The notes beneath the pieces were generated by a model. The model was given only the letters and a program-made list of their open reading frames with translations. It searched no databases and had not been told where the DNA came from. DNA of 64,000 nucleotides from Eumeta japonica (Eukaryota > Arthropoda > Insecta > Lepidoptera > Psychidae). The position numbers and the translations under genes were made by a program. The stretch is from positions 372,001-436,000 of the forward strand of contig BGZK01000156.1 in NCBI GenBank assembly GCA_005406025.1, read 5' to 3'. This document shows positions 33,500-45,669 of the stretch, one piece after another (the stretch's first letter is position 1; each line of letters begins with the position of its first letter).

Positions 33500-36400
33500 T
33501 TTTCTATATCAATGTAAATGTATGCGAAAAACGAAAAAGGGACAAGTGTGTCACGGTGGGAGTGCGTGTATGCCTAGCTGGTCCTGCCATAATAAGGAGC
33601 TCGTATTCGCTTAAAGGCTAGATAACTTTCTTTGAAAATGAAGGCTATTTTTGGTACAATAGATTCTGAGATCGACACGAGGTTGAACTAAGTTTTTAAT
33701 ATAATCATGTCCATAACTTATCTTATTCCCCGATATCTAAACTCCCTTCTCCGTACTACATTGTTACTCATTATTTACTAATTTTTGCAATGGCGAAAAA
33801 CATTATATCTTCAACGGAAATTGTTTAAATTAATATGTACCTAACGTTTAATAGAACTAGTTACAAATCCGTTTTACACACGTGCAAAGATATAGCAAAA
33901 AAAAAACCAAAAGTTATTTATCAACTTCACTAATCCTACAATAAATAGTTGAGACGAATGGGAAAAAACGATTCACCAGATGCATCAAGATATTAAATGC
34001 TGCAGTTGCAATTTATGATCGCACTTCCACCGCCTCACAATCTCTACTTTGTAAACTTCTCTTGTCCCGCCACTGTGAGATATCCTTAGCGAATAAATTT
34101 CTGCCGCTGCATTAATAACGTTCGTGATTATACTTCATATCTCAAAGCCGAGTTTAAGACGTATTTCAAAGCGAGTTCAAGAAAGTAATATTTTTCCTCG
34201 CTGTACCAGAATTGGATTCGTCCAGTCAGTCCCGAATAAAGCAAACAATTTTTTTGTTTATTTTTAATACGTTCAATCTATAATTTCTTTGGGTAGTCGT
34301 ATTATAATTAGCTTGCAGTTTATAGATGGTGTTTTGGTCTTTCAAATATTACAGCGGCGTTCGTTTTTTCCTTTTCTCTGTATAATGAGAGAATTTGTTC
34401 AGCGCTCTTGACAATTGTTTGTATGTGATTAACCGGCTTAAAAAAAGAAGGAGGTTCTCGATTCGACGTAATCTTTCATTTGTGCATTTTCAGCGATGAT
34501 TGTTTAGCACATAAACCGATATTTATAATTTTTTAATGGTAATGGTAGTTTCTTAGGTCCAATATAAATTTGGTCAACATCTCAAATTAAAATTCAAAAA
34601 ATATCTATTTATTTCATAGTTTATACATAACTCAAAACGCGTTCATTATAATACGACTTTATCACTTTCTATTGTATGAGGTGTTAATTCGCAGAAATCC
34701 GTAATAAACGGATTCATCACTCTCAACTAGAGATTAAAACATACCGTTACAATATAGAAAATATGGTAATTTTATAGTATGGTATAGACGAACGTAATTG
34801 TTGTACGCCTTTACGGATACAACGTTATTCCTCATATACTTTACAACTGACTTAGGTTATTTAAATTGTGTTACATTCACAAAGATTTGGGCATAATCGC
34901 GTATTTTTCATCTAAATCTGTTTAAAAGTTTCCTTAGTTACTGAGGCAACTTACATTATCGCTAGTTACTTACGTTTCCCCACTTTTCAAAATTGGAAAA
35001 AATTACAAAATTTTAGTACCTTGCCACGGACGCTTGGACGCTTACTAAAACTGTAAGTTTGAAAGTGGTTCCACTCCAGCTAAAAATGTAGAAACACCGC
35101 TACCGGAAAATCATAATGGAAACTGACTTTTCACCAAAATCATACAGAGAACATATAAAAAAAAGTCAACACCCAAATCTATAAACTTGAATACAAAATG
35201 TTTCAAAACGAATCAAAGGATGTCAAATGATGACACAGCGCACCTGGAATGGTTTTAGCTGCCCCATGGTACGAGGCACTGTTTGATAGCTCACTTAAAA
35301 ATATTGTGGATCTATTTGATTTTATTGTTAATATCATTTAGGTTTAGGGATCTTTTGTGCAATATTAAGTTTTGAAGTGATAATTTTCGTTATAGTCAAG
35401 CGGTCCCCCCCTGTCAGCTAAATGATTATTTTTGGATATGTGAAAAAAGTCACGACAGTAGCATATATAACGAAGTTAAAACGAAAACTATCACAGTTAA
35501 GTAGGCTTCAGTGGTCAACTAGTAATAATCGCCCAACTTATAAAATATATTATTAAACTTGAAGAAGTGAAAAGAAAATGTCGTAAGAATTCCATTTAAA
35601 ATTACTTAGATGACGTTGTTAGCTGCAGAAAATAAGCAGTAAATATAAATTTATGAGAATTTAAAATCATAACATCCTTAACACCCGTCCTATTAGTAGC
35701 CGTTAAACAGTGAACTTAATTAATTTGTTAACAGTATCACACAAAAAACTCCCTTTTACGTCCGCATATTGGGACGGCCGATTACGTAACCCTATACTGC
35801 GCGTGACACACACTTGGTCGGTCTTTTTTTTTCTTATATTGAACTTCGAGCACCGCTTTACAAAATTTGTTCGCTTCTCTGTTCTTCTCACAGTGTAAAT
35901 GTACTTTGAAATACGAAATCGACGTTTAATTTAACGATAATAAATTCTGGGTATGTATACGTCACGCCAATCAATTTTTCAAACCGTATCGCCTTACAAA
36001 AATAAAATAAAATAGATAAATAACCGGGGACTCTAACTTCATAGCGCTCAAAGCGAATTACCCGCGACATTTAAAGAAATGCGCTATTAACCGACGGGCG
36101 ATCGTAAAGTGTTACAACCAATCATTTAAATGTCTCAGGGTTTAATTGTTTGCGGTGCCCGGATAAGATTTAGAGTGCGCGTCCTTATCGGAGCATAATC
36201 GCCATGAGTGGAACGGAACGAGATGAGTTCAGGGATCCGCCTTGCTGTACGAGAAGCCTAAATATGTATATTTATTATATTCTGATTAGATAAACAAACA
36301 ATGAAAATACTTGTATTTAAAGTACAAAAGTTGCATAGTCCCCTTTGATTACAATCAATCAGTTAATTAATTAATTTTAGTAGCAGCAGGACTACGTTGG

Positions 36401-36690
36401 CAGACATTGTTCTCATAAATTTATAATATTTTTATCTGCCTGCAAAACATTAATTAATCCAATTAACAGATGAGGGTACATTTTTTATAATGCCGGATCT
36501 TAGACTAGTAAATAAAACTTACATTTTTGTGTTTGAATACCATCGCGGGTATATGAATTTATTACATGTATGTACTAGGCGTACTCTGTTATTAAAATAG
36601 AATTCGCTAAATTCAATTTAACTATTGTTGGGCTGTGAAAAAAACATAGGTTAAACATACTACAATAATCTTATTTCCGTTTCCTGGTGT
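33500..36690. other. AT-rich non-coding DNA with one short repeat end
   Basis: No supportable gene. A reverse-oriented end of a common repeat (AAGAAGGAGGTTCTCGATTC) lies at 34446-34465. Around 35700-35900 there are 62-codon frames on both strands in a slightly GC-richer patch; neither is recognisable. Confidence 0.5.
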
Positions 36691-36820
36691 CAAATTATCT
36701 CCGTGTCGAATCTCATCGAAATCCGTACAGTAGCTTCTATGAGAAAACGTAACAGACGTACAGACAGACCGACAGACAAGCAGAAAGAAACACTTTCGCA
36801 TTTATAATATTAGTATGAAT
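36690..36820 (+). repeat. LINE 3' tail (RTE-like style)
   Basis: The stretch ATCTCATCGAAATCCGTACA, GTAGCTTCTATGAGAAAACG, a block of repeated ACAGAC words, and CACTTTCGCATTTATAATAT followed by TAGTATGAAT is the characteristic 3' tail of RTE-style retrotransposons and derived SINEs in Lepidoptera. Only the tail is present. Confidence 0.6.
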
Positions 36821-36829
36821 GTCACTATA

Positions 36830-39800
36830 GTTTTCCTGTTCGTGCCATTATAACTTCTTCACGGCTTACCCTTTCAGCCCAACAGATTAACTAAGCATAT
36901 AGTTAGCTGCAAAATAACAGACCTTCATCTCCCATATTTCACGAGGGTTTCGTTACAGAATGAATGGAGTCAGAATTCGTGCCAGAATATTTCTGAATGA
37001 TTTAAAAGGTTACGAAATGTAGTAAAATGTTGAATGTTACTCTATAACGTTACAGAATGTTTTGTTATGCGCTTGAATGACCTTAGAACGTTATACAAAT
37101 GATAATGATATCCCGCAATATTATAAAAAAGATATAGAATGTTCCAGTACATATATCCTACAATATTTCAGAGTGCAATGTTTTAAAATTCTCGAAGATA
37201 TTTTACAATGTTCCAACCTGTTCGAAAATATCTCTAAATGTTTTATAATACTGTACGATGTTCGAAAATGTTCCAGATTGTTATGAACCATTGAAAGGAC
37301 TTCTTATTTTTAAATGTTTAAATAGTTTTAGATGTTACAGAAAGTGAAAGCTAAACTCAATAGTCTTAAACTTTCTTAACTGTTCCATTATACTCATTTG
37401 ATGGAGATACATTTCAACTCATAAGAGACAGCGAAACGGTGACCTCTTAGACAAGCAACTCATGGATTATGATGTGTCAAGAACTCTGTTCTGCCCAAGG
37501 ACTTAAAACTCCTTACCATTTCCAAAATTATCGAAGTAGCTTCAGGGTAGTTCTTCAGAGTAGCGAGTATTTATTCCAACGTAGTAACTTTTTCTATTGT
37601 CTCCTATAATAGGAGGCACGAAGACAAACGTTAAGATAATGTGATATTAATCTAAAACAACCACCTCTTTTCTCACAGACAAAGTCGTATAGTTTGATCT
37701 GCAATAGGAAGCCCGAATAATTTTATAAATATATTTATCAAATAAGATACTGAATACAATTTATAAATAATAATTATTAAAATAAAAACTATTTATAAGC
37801 AAGTTCTAAATTAGTTTATAAGCAAGTATCATAGTAATTTAGATGCATATGTGACAATTAATTCTGATAAAAATGAATCATAACAAAAAAAAAATATTTT
37901 TTTTATTTCATTAAACTAAACACTGACTGAAAACAGCATTGAAAATATATTGATTTAGTTTAACAATACGATGTTTGCATTTAAATATCAAATATTCTAA
38001 CTCGTAGAAGGTGGCTAGCTTTGTCAGTGCAAAGCGAGTTCAACTGTGATCAATAATAATGATTTCATTATTCATAGGGTTATAGTCAAATGAAGGCAAT
38101 ACTAATGATAAGGTTCTCAATACTGCTTCTTTTGTCTAGAATTTATCGTACTGTATTATACAATATGAGAGTCTGTGACAATGTTGGATTGTTTGTGAAT
38201 GAATTACGCATAAATGGCGGAACGGATTTGGTTAAAATTTAGCACACACATAAAATGTTTTCCTCATTAATACGGCATGCTTTTGACTCAGGTAACACTT
38301 TTCTGTTGAATAATTAACAAAAAACCAAGATCGGCATAAGAATCGAGGCTTAAAGCGTCGTTCAGCAACTCTATTACGTATCTTAGTTTCAATGTGGATA
38401 TCAACATGTCATCCACAAATGTCGATCAAGCAAAAACCTTCGTATTACTTGAGTGTTGTCAAAATTCACAACTTACTTTACTGTGGACTTCAGTATGATA
38501 TTGTTGTGACATGCGACATGATATTTATCGCGTTTTGTATGCATTATTTGCTGCTCAACAATGCAAATAAGGTTTAATAAAAGAAAAATGAACGAACAAG
38601 AACTCGTCTGTTGGTCAGTCGGTCAAGAACATCAACAACGAAAACTTCATCGACGCTATACCATATGCACTCAATACCGAAGTTTTTAATGGAGTTACGT
38701 CATCGAGAGCAAAGCCATGCGATCGATAAGTCACAGACACGAGATTGAGAACATTTTACGTGTGACAATACGTATTAGAGGTGTGTCGGTATCACAAACA
38801 GACAAAAATCGTCGAGAAACTCGAAGGAAGAAATATGTACATGATTAAGATCGTGTGGAAGCTTCAGTGGGCGGGTGCTGTTCGTACATGTCCGGGTTTC
38901 TAATTTACGCGTTGTTCTTTACGTTCATTTCATCCGATATTGCGGAAACTGTCAGTTTTTTAGAAATACAATGTAGATAATTAACCTATAATTTATTTAA
39001 AAAAACATCCAGAGATCACAACATTGACAAAATATGTAAGGAACACAGCGTCCGGTGCGTGTGAATCAATGCATAATAAAATTATAAGATTTACTGTCAT
39101 AGTGTATTAATGTAATTGGAACCAATTCTTGTTAAGTGAGTGGCCTACTTTTATTTGCCCCTATAATTTCAGCTTGCAGCCATTTCTTTATCAACTACTT
39201 GCTCGTGTCAATCTATCATCGATAAAGAGTTAACCAACTACGAGTACAACTTTTAAATTTGGACTTAAGATCATTACATTATTGTAAAAATTCCCCAAGA
39301 ATTTCACAATGAATAAATACAATGAAACAAGGGTATTTATAACATTTTGGAACGAAGTTCCTTAGCGCACGCTATACTCTGTTCACTTGGCTAATGACAG
39401 CTAGACCTCAAAAAGTGTAACATTTTGACCACCACTACACTTATGTTATTATATGTGTGTTTGCGTGTTTATAAACGTCCGTGTATAGGTATACTAATTT
39501 TTTTTAATAATTCCATATATTTATATAAATGTGTTGAAAAAATATACAATACTTTTATAATAATTAAAGATAAAATTTTCGTCTTTAAAAGATTAAAAAA
39601 TAATTAATTAGACTTTTAATATCATTCCTTTGTTTATTTCAGAAACGAAGATCGTTAACGCAGCTTGTCGTAGGAGTTGGAAGTAAAAATTATAATCTTA
39701 TAATTAATCTTTTAATAACCCTTTTTTGTTATCTAACAAAAAAGGGTTTTAACAATGGTTACCGTGAAATTGCATCGAATGGGTTAAATGCGATATGTTT

Positions 39801-40935
39801 AATTACATTTTTTTCCAAGATTGCTGATAATTTGCAACACCAACAAAATATAGTATAATAAAAAATAAACTAATTAATAAAGGATTAAAACGTGAAAATA
39901 AATAGATGTGCGGTCGGGAGATCCCTGTTAGGAACAAAGTTTTTTCGAATGTAAACAATGCACAGTAAGGAGTACAATCAAAAAGTTTGATTAATCATTT
40001 TAGGAAAAACATTGACTTATATAACTCACGAATGCAAATAATTAACTAAATATGCATATTTTAAAAAGGAATCAACAAGGACGCAATCTTTGTTGATTCC
40101 TTTTTTTTTAATTAATTTTCGCCATTGTCAAGCTAATAACGCTTACCAAATGCGTTAACTTGCATGTCGACAAAAAACCGCTGCATGTCACAGAAATGTA
40201 CTGAAAACCACAGTAAAACACGTTGTCAATTTTGACAACACTCACGTAATACGAAAGCTTTTGCTTGATCAACATTTATCTGTGACGTCGACAACCACAG
40301 TGAAACTAAGGTACGTAATAGAATTAATAGAACTAAAATTTTCTAATAGGCTACGTTATCGAGATGTTAGAGTTAGACGTGGTGTCGACGAACCATAGAC
40401 ACGGGAGTGACAAGACTTTAGTGTGATATTACGTAATAAATCAGCTGAAACGAGAGAAGGATTGAAATTGGACAGCGAAACAAAACTTGAATATGAATTA
40501 AGAAGGAATTAATTCACATCTAGAATATTTAATGTAAAAGGCATTTTTGTAACGTATATCGATGTTACAACGGCTGTAGAATTTTGGTATTATAGAATAG
40601 GCGCAAGCAATACAATAATGCCCATTGTTTGTCGTGTCCCGAAAAGCTCATTAAGCCCGCATCGATAATAATGGTAATAATGGTTAGCAGCCGAAATCCC
40701 GCAACGAATACACTTAAACCTACTGATTGTAGGTTAAATATTTTCCTTCGCCGTTAAACTTAAATCATTACAGATAATCTTGATCGCTGAAGGCTAGAAA
40801 AGCACACACCACCACAAGCCAGAAATCATTTAATTGTTTGAGGAGTCCTAATTTATGGCGGGAAAAATGAGTACCTTCGCCGCAAGTGTGATATCTTTAT
40901 ACCACATTTATATTTATCTATAGCCCCACGTATTT
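36830..40935. other. AT-rich non-coding DNA with two perfect hairpins
   Basis: No supportable gene. From about 37000 to 37290 the words AATGTT, CGAAAAT and GTTCCA recur irregularly as a low-complexity stretch. Hairpins: 39717-39731 with 39734-39748 (15-bp arms, 2-base loop) and 40063-40078 with 40090-40105 (16-bp arms, 11-base loop). Confidence 0.55.
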
Positions 40936-40939
40936 GCAC

Positions 40940-41114
40940 CGATCTGCGTATGTAGACCGTTCTCCTGTTCTTGACTGAGCGGTGAGCATCTTGAACGTAG
41001 CTCCTGGAAGCCGTTCGAATCGTTCGAATTCTCGTCAGTAATTGATTTCACCTCTTCAGATCTAACCAAGGATGAACGTTCAATGTATGCGTCTCGATTC
41101 ATCCTGTCTACCGG
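40940..41114 (-). CDS. candidate coding exon of an unidentified gene
   Basis: A strong acceptor-like sequence (CTTCCTACTCCACTTTCACAG) ends at 41115 on the minus strand and is followed at 41102 by an ATG with A at -3. The open frame reads MNRDAYIERSSLVRSEEVKS, then ITDENSNDSNGFQELRSR and CSPLSQEQENGLHTQIG, hydrophilic and with coding-like codon use, and stops at 40914. A possible donor (CAGATCG followed by GTGCAA) lies at 40940-40939. It could be an exon with the start codon near its 5' end, encoding a disordered cytoplasmic N-terminus. I do not recognise the protein, and the following exon was not found in the window. Confidence 0.38.
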
Positions 41115-41119
41115 CTGTG

Positions 41120-42140
41120 AAAGTGGAGTAGGAAGCTGGAATTTAGATCTTATCGAATATAGATCTTAGCCGGGAAATAGATTTAGGAAAAAAATACGAT
41201 TTTAAATAACGATATGCTTTGTCGGATGTGGTCTAAGGTATTGACCAAATATTTTTTTTTAGTGCCATATGATGGTAGGTTGATATATATATGATAAAAA
41301 TTTTGTATTTGGATATTACAATTTAAATCCAGGAATGTCAAATTTATTTATTGACACTTAGAACTAAAAATATTAAATAACACTAATGTATAGTTTCATT
41401 TACAACAATCAAGTGTAATTATCTATATATAAATAAACCTCCAAGGGTATATAAACACCTCTACAATTTATTTTAATAATAGTCTTACAATATTAAAACG
41501 GGATTAGTTCCTTTAAGAAATAGTTATACATTTTTCAAAAATATCTTTATAAATTATTATAATAAAAATCATTTTTTAAATATATTAATAATTAAATCAT
41601 TATAGTTATAACTATAATGATTTAATTTAACCAGTGTGGGTTAATTATTACTTTATTTTTAAATTAAAAACTTAAGGATCAGAGATTTCGATAAATTGAT
41701 ATGATTTTTAAACATATTATCATATGATTATGTAACTAGATCATTGTTTAGCAAACATTGTAGATGTGTCCCTCAATTTGTCACGTCTTTACCTGTTTGA
41801 AGACATCATGGTTCACAACAAATATCTATTCCTTTTTTACTTGTCAATCAAAGTGGTAAATCAAAAATCAACAGCACTTCGTAACGCTAGATTGCCGAAT
41901 ATTGATTGTATAAACATTAAATTTCATTTTATGAACAATTTTCTTTATTGTTTACAAAACGTAAAGTGTTTATTATTGGCGTAAATAAGGATACAAATTA
42001 AAAATGAGGCCTGTTGTTTTCGGCGTAATACAATCAAATCAGATACGACGAGAATAAAGAAAGAGATTAATGTTTTTAAGACAAAAGGAAATTTAATATG
42101 GGGTTTTTGTGTTACCAGAATTTAACATAATAATAATAAA
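41120..42140. other. AT-rich non-coding DNA
   Basis: No supportable gene. Contains the 38-bp perfect palindrome listed separately. Confidence 0.5.
41590..41627. repeat. perfect 38-bp palindrome, no loop
   Basis: Positions 41590-41608 are exactly complementary to 41609-41627, with the centre ATAGTTATAACTAT. A loopless palindrome of this size is unusual outside transposon ends or cruciform sites. Confidence 0.9.
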
Positions 42141-42144
42141 AACT

Positions 42145-42309
42145 CAAGCCTATTTTTCAGAAGGACAGGCAGACACTATAGATTTCCACGTGTTACGATC
42201 TTCGCATATCTCTCTTACTTCACTGACATCCATCAATATTTTCATGCAAACTCGGTTTCAGGTGCTTAAAATTTGGCCCTTTTTTAACGTGGCGCCAATT
42301 GGTCTGCAT
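42145..42309 (-). pseudogene. retrotransposon reverse transcriptase 3' end, left piece of a split copy
   Basis: Plus-strand sequence CAGAAGGACAGGCAGACACT, ATAGATTTCCACGTGTTACG, CTCTCTTACTTCACTGACAT and CGCCAATTGGTCTGCAT matches 61937-62098 in the same order. In the 61.9-kb copy the sequence continues directly into GGGTGACCCTTGTCGACC. Here it stops at 42309, and the equivalent GGGCGACCCTTGCCGAC is found at 45316. The two parts together are the antisense of the C-terminus and 3' tail of an insect endonuclease-reverse transcriptase. Confidence 0.65.
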
Positions 42310-42319
42310 ATTCATATTA

Positions 42320-43070
42320 AAAATCAAATATATTTATTTTATAGGTTATAATATAACCCTTCAAATACCTCATAACACTTAAAGAATTTACAGTTTTTTT
42401 TTAATATCACCACTTTTCTTTTTTAATTACCACTCATTCATAAGCCAATTATCCCTCAAGAAGAACCAGCGAGAGACTTGTAAACGAGACTTGGTAGATT
42501 TTTTCAAACCAAAACTATACAGAAATATAATCATACATAAAATTTATTGCAAAAAAAAAACAAACGTGTAAGAAGTCGAACTCGTTATGTTTATTTATTC
42601 TCTAAATATTCAGAGATTGTAATATATTTTTTTGTGCAAAGTGTTAGCAATTGCAAATTTAATATTTAAGAAGTGCAAATTTACCCTTATATAAATTAAA
42701 AGTTTTTATTAAAAATTTGTATAAAGGTTAATTTTTATATCCTCAGGAATCTTATCGAACATGCGTACACATAGCCCCCTAAATTAATTCGCGACCTTAT
42801 ACAGTCGACTAACATATAAAAACTGTTTATTTTTATTTCTAGAATTAAAATTATGTCTACCACTATTTTTATTATAACATTCTATATTTTTTTTACGTAT
42901 ATCAAATTTTGGTACATAAACAGCGATGCCACAATTAAAATTCCGATTTCTATAAATTTACTTCTTAAGAAAAGCACTAGGTCCCAGCTTGTAAATCGTG
43001 TGAATGGCCCACTTTTACTACACGAAAATTCTGTGAACATGCGCAACATGTCATCATAGCAAGATGCTAT
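42320..43070. other. AT-rich non-coding DNA
   Basis: Part of the ~3-kb insert separating the halves of the split retrotransposon. Nothing recognised. Confidence 0.5.
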
Positions 43071-43076
43071 ATAACT

Positions 43077-43420
43077 AACGTGACCATTTATTTATTTTGT
43101 CAGACCGGGACACATCTGCGAGTAAAATATAATAAAAAAAAGTTTTTAGTGTTTTACAAGAATTTGCGTGGAAAGGATTTATCTGTCCTGCTCACACGCG
43201 TTGGTGCGGCACCGCGAGGGCGGATGGCGCGCTCTGACGTCATCTGCCTCCCCGTACAGGGCGTCGGGCCACGCATTTCGAGCGGAAAAACTAAATTTTA
43301 AACTAGGTTAGCTTAGGTCTGCTTGCAAAACAAGGACTATGTTGGCTTCGCTGGGGACATCGGGACAGAGTGCCTGAAACCGGGACTGTCCCGGACCAAA
43401 CCGGGACGTATGGTCACGTT
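43077..43420. mobile_element. 344-bp non-autonomous inverted-repeat element
   Basis: The ends AACGTGACCAT (43077-43087) and ATGGTCACGTT (43410-43420) are exact 11-bp inverted repeats. Both ends also have nearby copies of CCGGGAC (43104; 43381, 43401). The interior holds a GC-rich core at 43200-43280 and no transposase. Such GTGACCAT...ATGGTCAC elements with CCGGGAC words look like miniature DNA transposons. Target-site duplication could not be fixed. Confidence 0.6.
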
Positions 43421-43498
43421 ATATATGACATCAAGCTATGGAAACAGTCAAAATAATCCAAACTGGCGGTTTGGATATCGGACGAATTTCTTATCTTT

Positions 43499-44996
43499 TT
43501 AATTTCAAATGCAGCAGAGATTTTTCGCCAGAAATAGCCTTTTCGCCAACTCCCCGATATCAGGACCCCATTGAATTGTATTACTTAAAGTAACTCCAAG
43601 GAATACAGTCGTGTCAACAAACTCTAATGCCCCACTTTTATTAAAATAGTAACAGATACGTTTTTTATTTTGAAAAATGGGAATATCACACATTTTGCTT
43701 TCTTCCTATTAAAAAGTAAATTATGAACAGTAAATCATTTTACAGTTTTGGAGGTAGCAATTTTCATATTGTCACAATCGGGTATACGTCTTTTGACTTT
43801 GAATAATATAAAGGTTATCATTTGCAAACAGTACTATCTCATGAATTAATAAAGGCTAGGTAAATCATTAATATAAACTAAAAACAGAAATTGAATGAGG
43901 ATCGATCCGTGTGGCAACCCCATGCGGACTCTGGATTCAGACGATATCATGTCGTTTTTGTTGGCCCTCTGAACCCTGTTCGTCAAGTATGACATCAGAG
44001 GGTCGAGTTCACGGCGCGTAAATCCATTATAATATAGCTTCACGATCAGTCGATCAGATTAGATCGTGATTTACACAGTCAAACGCCTTGGAGAGATCGC
44101 AATACACTCCTATCGTATTCCGCGAATATTTCTAGGCTACAAAATTTTTTATTACAAGCTCATCACCAGCATCGATTGTTTAGTGACCCTTTGCGAAACC
44201 AAACTGCTTTTAGGACATTAAATTATTGCTATAATAATGTGGCAGTAGTTGATTTAGAATAAAATTTTTCAAAAATTTTGCTTAATATCGGCAATAGAGA
44301 TATAGGCCTAAAGTTAGTGGGGTTCGATTTACTACCGCTTTTAAATATGGGAACAACTTTGCTTTCTTTCATCAGATCCGGAAACGCCAGCATCCAAACA
44401 CTTATTAAAGACAAAGGTGCATTACAGTCGATAATAAAGTGCACAATTTTAACTAACAGGCCATAGACATCAGCAGTCTTTTAATATCTAACGACTTAAA
44501 TGCCTTAATAATGTCTTATGAATTTACATATTTAAATGCTAGTTTATTAGACACGGAATATTTTTCTTTAGTAGCTAGTCGACAAGAGCGGGAGATGAGT
44601 TGAGAAATTTGTTTGTCGAAATTAAATTTCAATAAAAAAATTTTCAAAGACTTCGGCAACTTCTGTCTTTTTTTAAATTTCATCACTTATCTTAAGTTGA
44701 AAGTCAAGATCGCGACCTTTAATTTTACCAATTTCATTCTTTGTGACACTCCAGCTTGTTTTCATTAAATTTTCGCTATTCTTTATTTCGCTATTGATAT
44801 AATTCGTTTTAAATACAATAGAAACACGTTTAAACATTTTTGAGTGGTTTCTAACATATTCAGCAAATTTCTCTCTTATATTATATGTCCTTTCATTATA
44901 AATGTACTTTTGTATATTCCCAGTCACTGAACGAAACGACCCATTTACTTTAATAATTCTTATTTGAAAAATTTTGACGTATTCCTCTTTTATCAC
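43499..44996 (-). pseudogene. Jockey/CR1-like LINE reverse transcriptase, decayed
   Basis: Reading the minus strand downward from 44996: NYINSEIKNSENLMKTSWSV (pre-RT region), then FPDLMKESKVVPIFKSGSKS and NFRPISLLPILSKIFEK (44375-44260, the classic early RT block), then GFTRRELDPLMSYLTNRVQ, MGLPHGSIL (normally QGSxL) and FLVYINDLPSL (44040-43850). The catalytic block reads IVLFANDNLY near 43820, so the FADD/YADD dyad is changed to FAND. After it comes VDTTVFLGVTLSNTIQWGP near 43600. Several frameshifts break the frame. The endonuclease and ORF1 are missing, so it is 5' truncated. It lies inside the ~3-kb segment separating two halves of another retrotransposon. Confidence 0.88.
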
Positions 44997-45312
44997 AAGA
45001 AATACTGAATTGTGTAACTCACTGGTATCGTCATAGCATTGTATTTAAGAAATAATTTGCGTCATACATTTCCTAAATACTACCGTCCGTTTCTCATTCA
45101 TGAAGTGCACTTTATAAGTTCTTTGTAGATTTCGTCTAAAAATACGCTAGTTGACTACTGTGGTTCAATTTTAAATTATCGATAATATATTTCTGAAATG
45201 GTTCGTTTTGTGAATATGTTTTGATAAGATTTGTATACATATTATCACGACATGTATTAGAGACAAACAAGATTCTTGTAGACTCCAAAAGAAGTTTGAC
45301 AGAATATATTTT

Positions 45313-45668
45313 CTAGGGCGACCCTTGCCGACGTTCTCGTTACACACATTCGCTTTATGGATTTATTACGACAGTCTATTTTCATTCATCACTTCCAGAT
45401 GGCCAAACCGCCGCAACATACCTTCTTCTATTCCAGCCAGTACACATACCTTGAAACCATACCGCTCTCTGACATCACTGTCCCTACGTCTGTATTTCAA
45501 AGACACTCCACACATATTACGCGTAAACTGCATCTCCAGTGCATTGATTCTACTATCAGTTGTCTTCTGCCATACCCAGCTTTCACTGCCATGCATGAGC
45601 GTAGGCCTCAGGACTTCATTACATTTTCTATTTAAACAACTAATTGATAAATTTATATGATCCAACAC
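45313..45668 (-). pseudogene. retrotransposon reverse transcriptase C-terminus, right piece of the split copy
   Basis: The minus-strand frame reads NRKCNEVLRPTLMHGSESWV, then INALEMQFTRNMCGVSLKYR, DSDVRERYGF and VLAGIEEGMLRRFGHLEVMN, the well-known C-terminal segment of insect endonuclease-reverse transcriptases (LRP.LM.GSE.W, E+.F.R...GV, GM+RWFGH.ER). It breaks at 45313 in the middle of what is a continuous sequence in the 61.9-62.4 kb copy, and its continuation is at 42309-42145. Confidence 0.8.
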
Positions 45669-45669
45669 A

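Noticed and set aside
45325..45660. 111-codon plus-strand frame
   Set aside because: It is the shadow of the antisense reverse transcriptase fragment on the minus strand.
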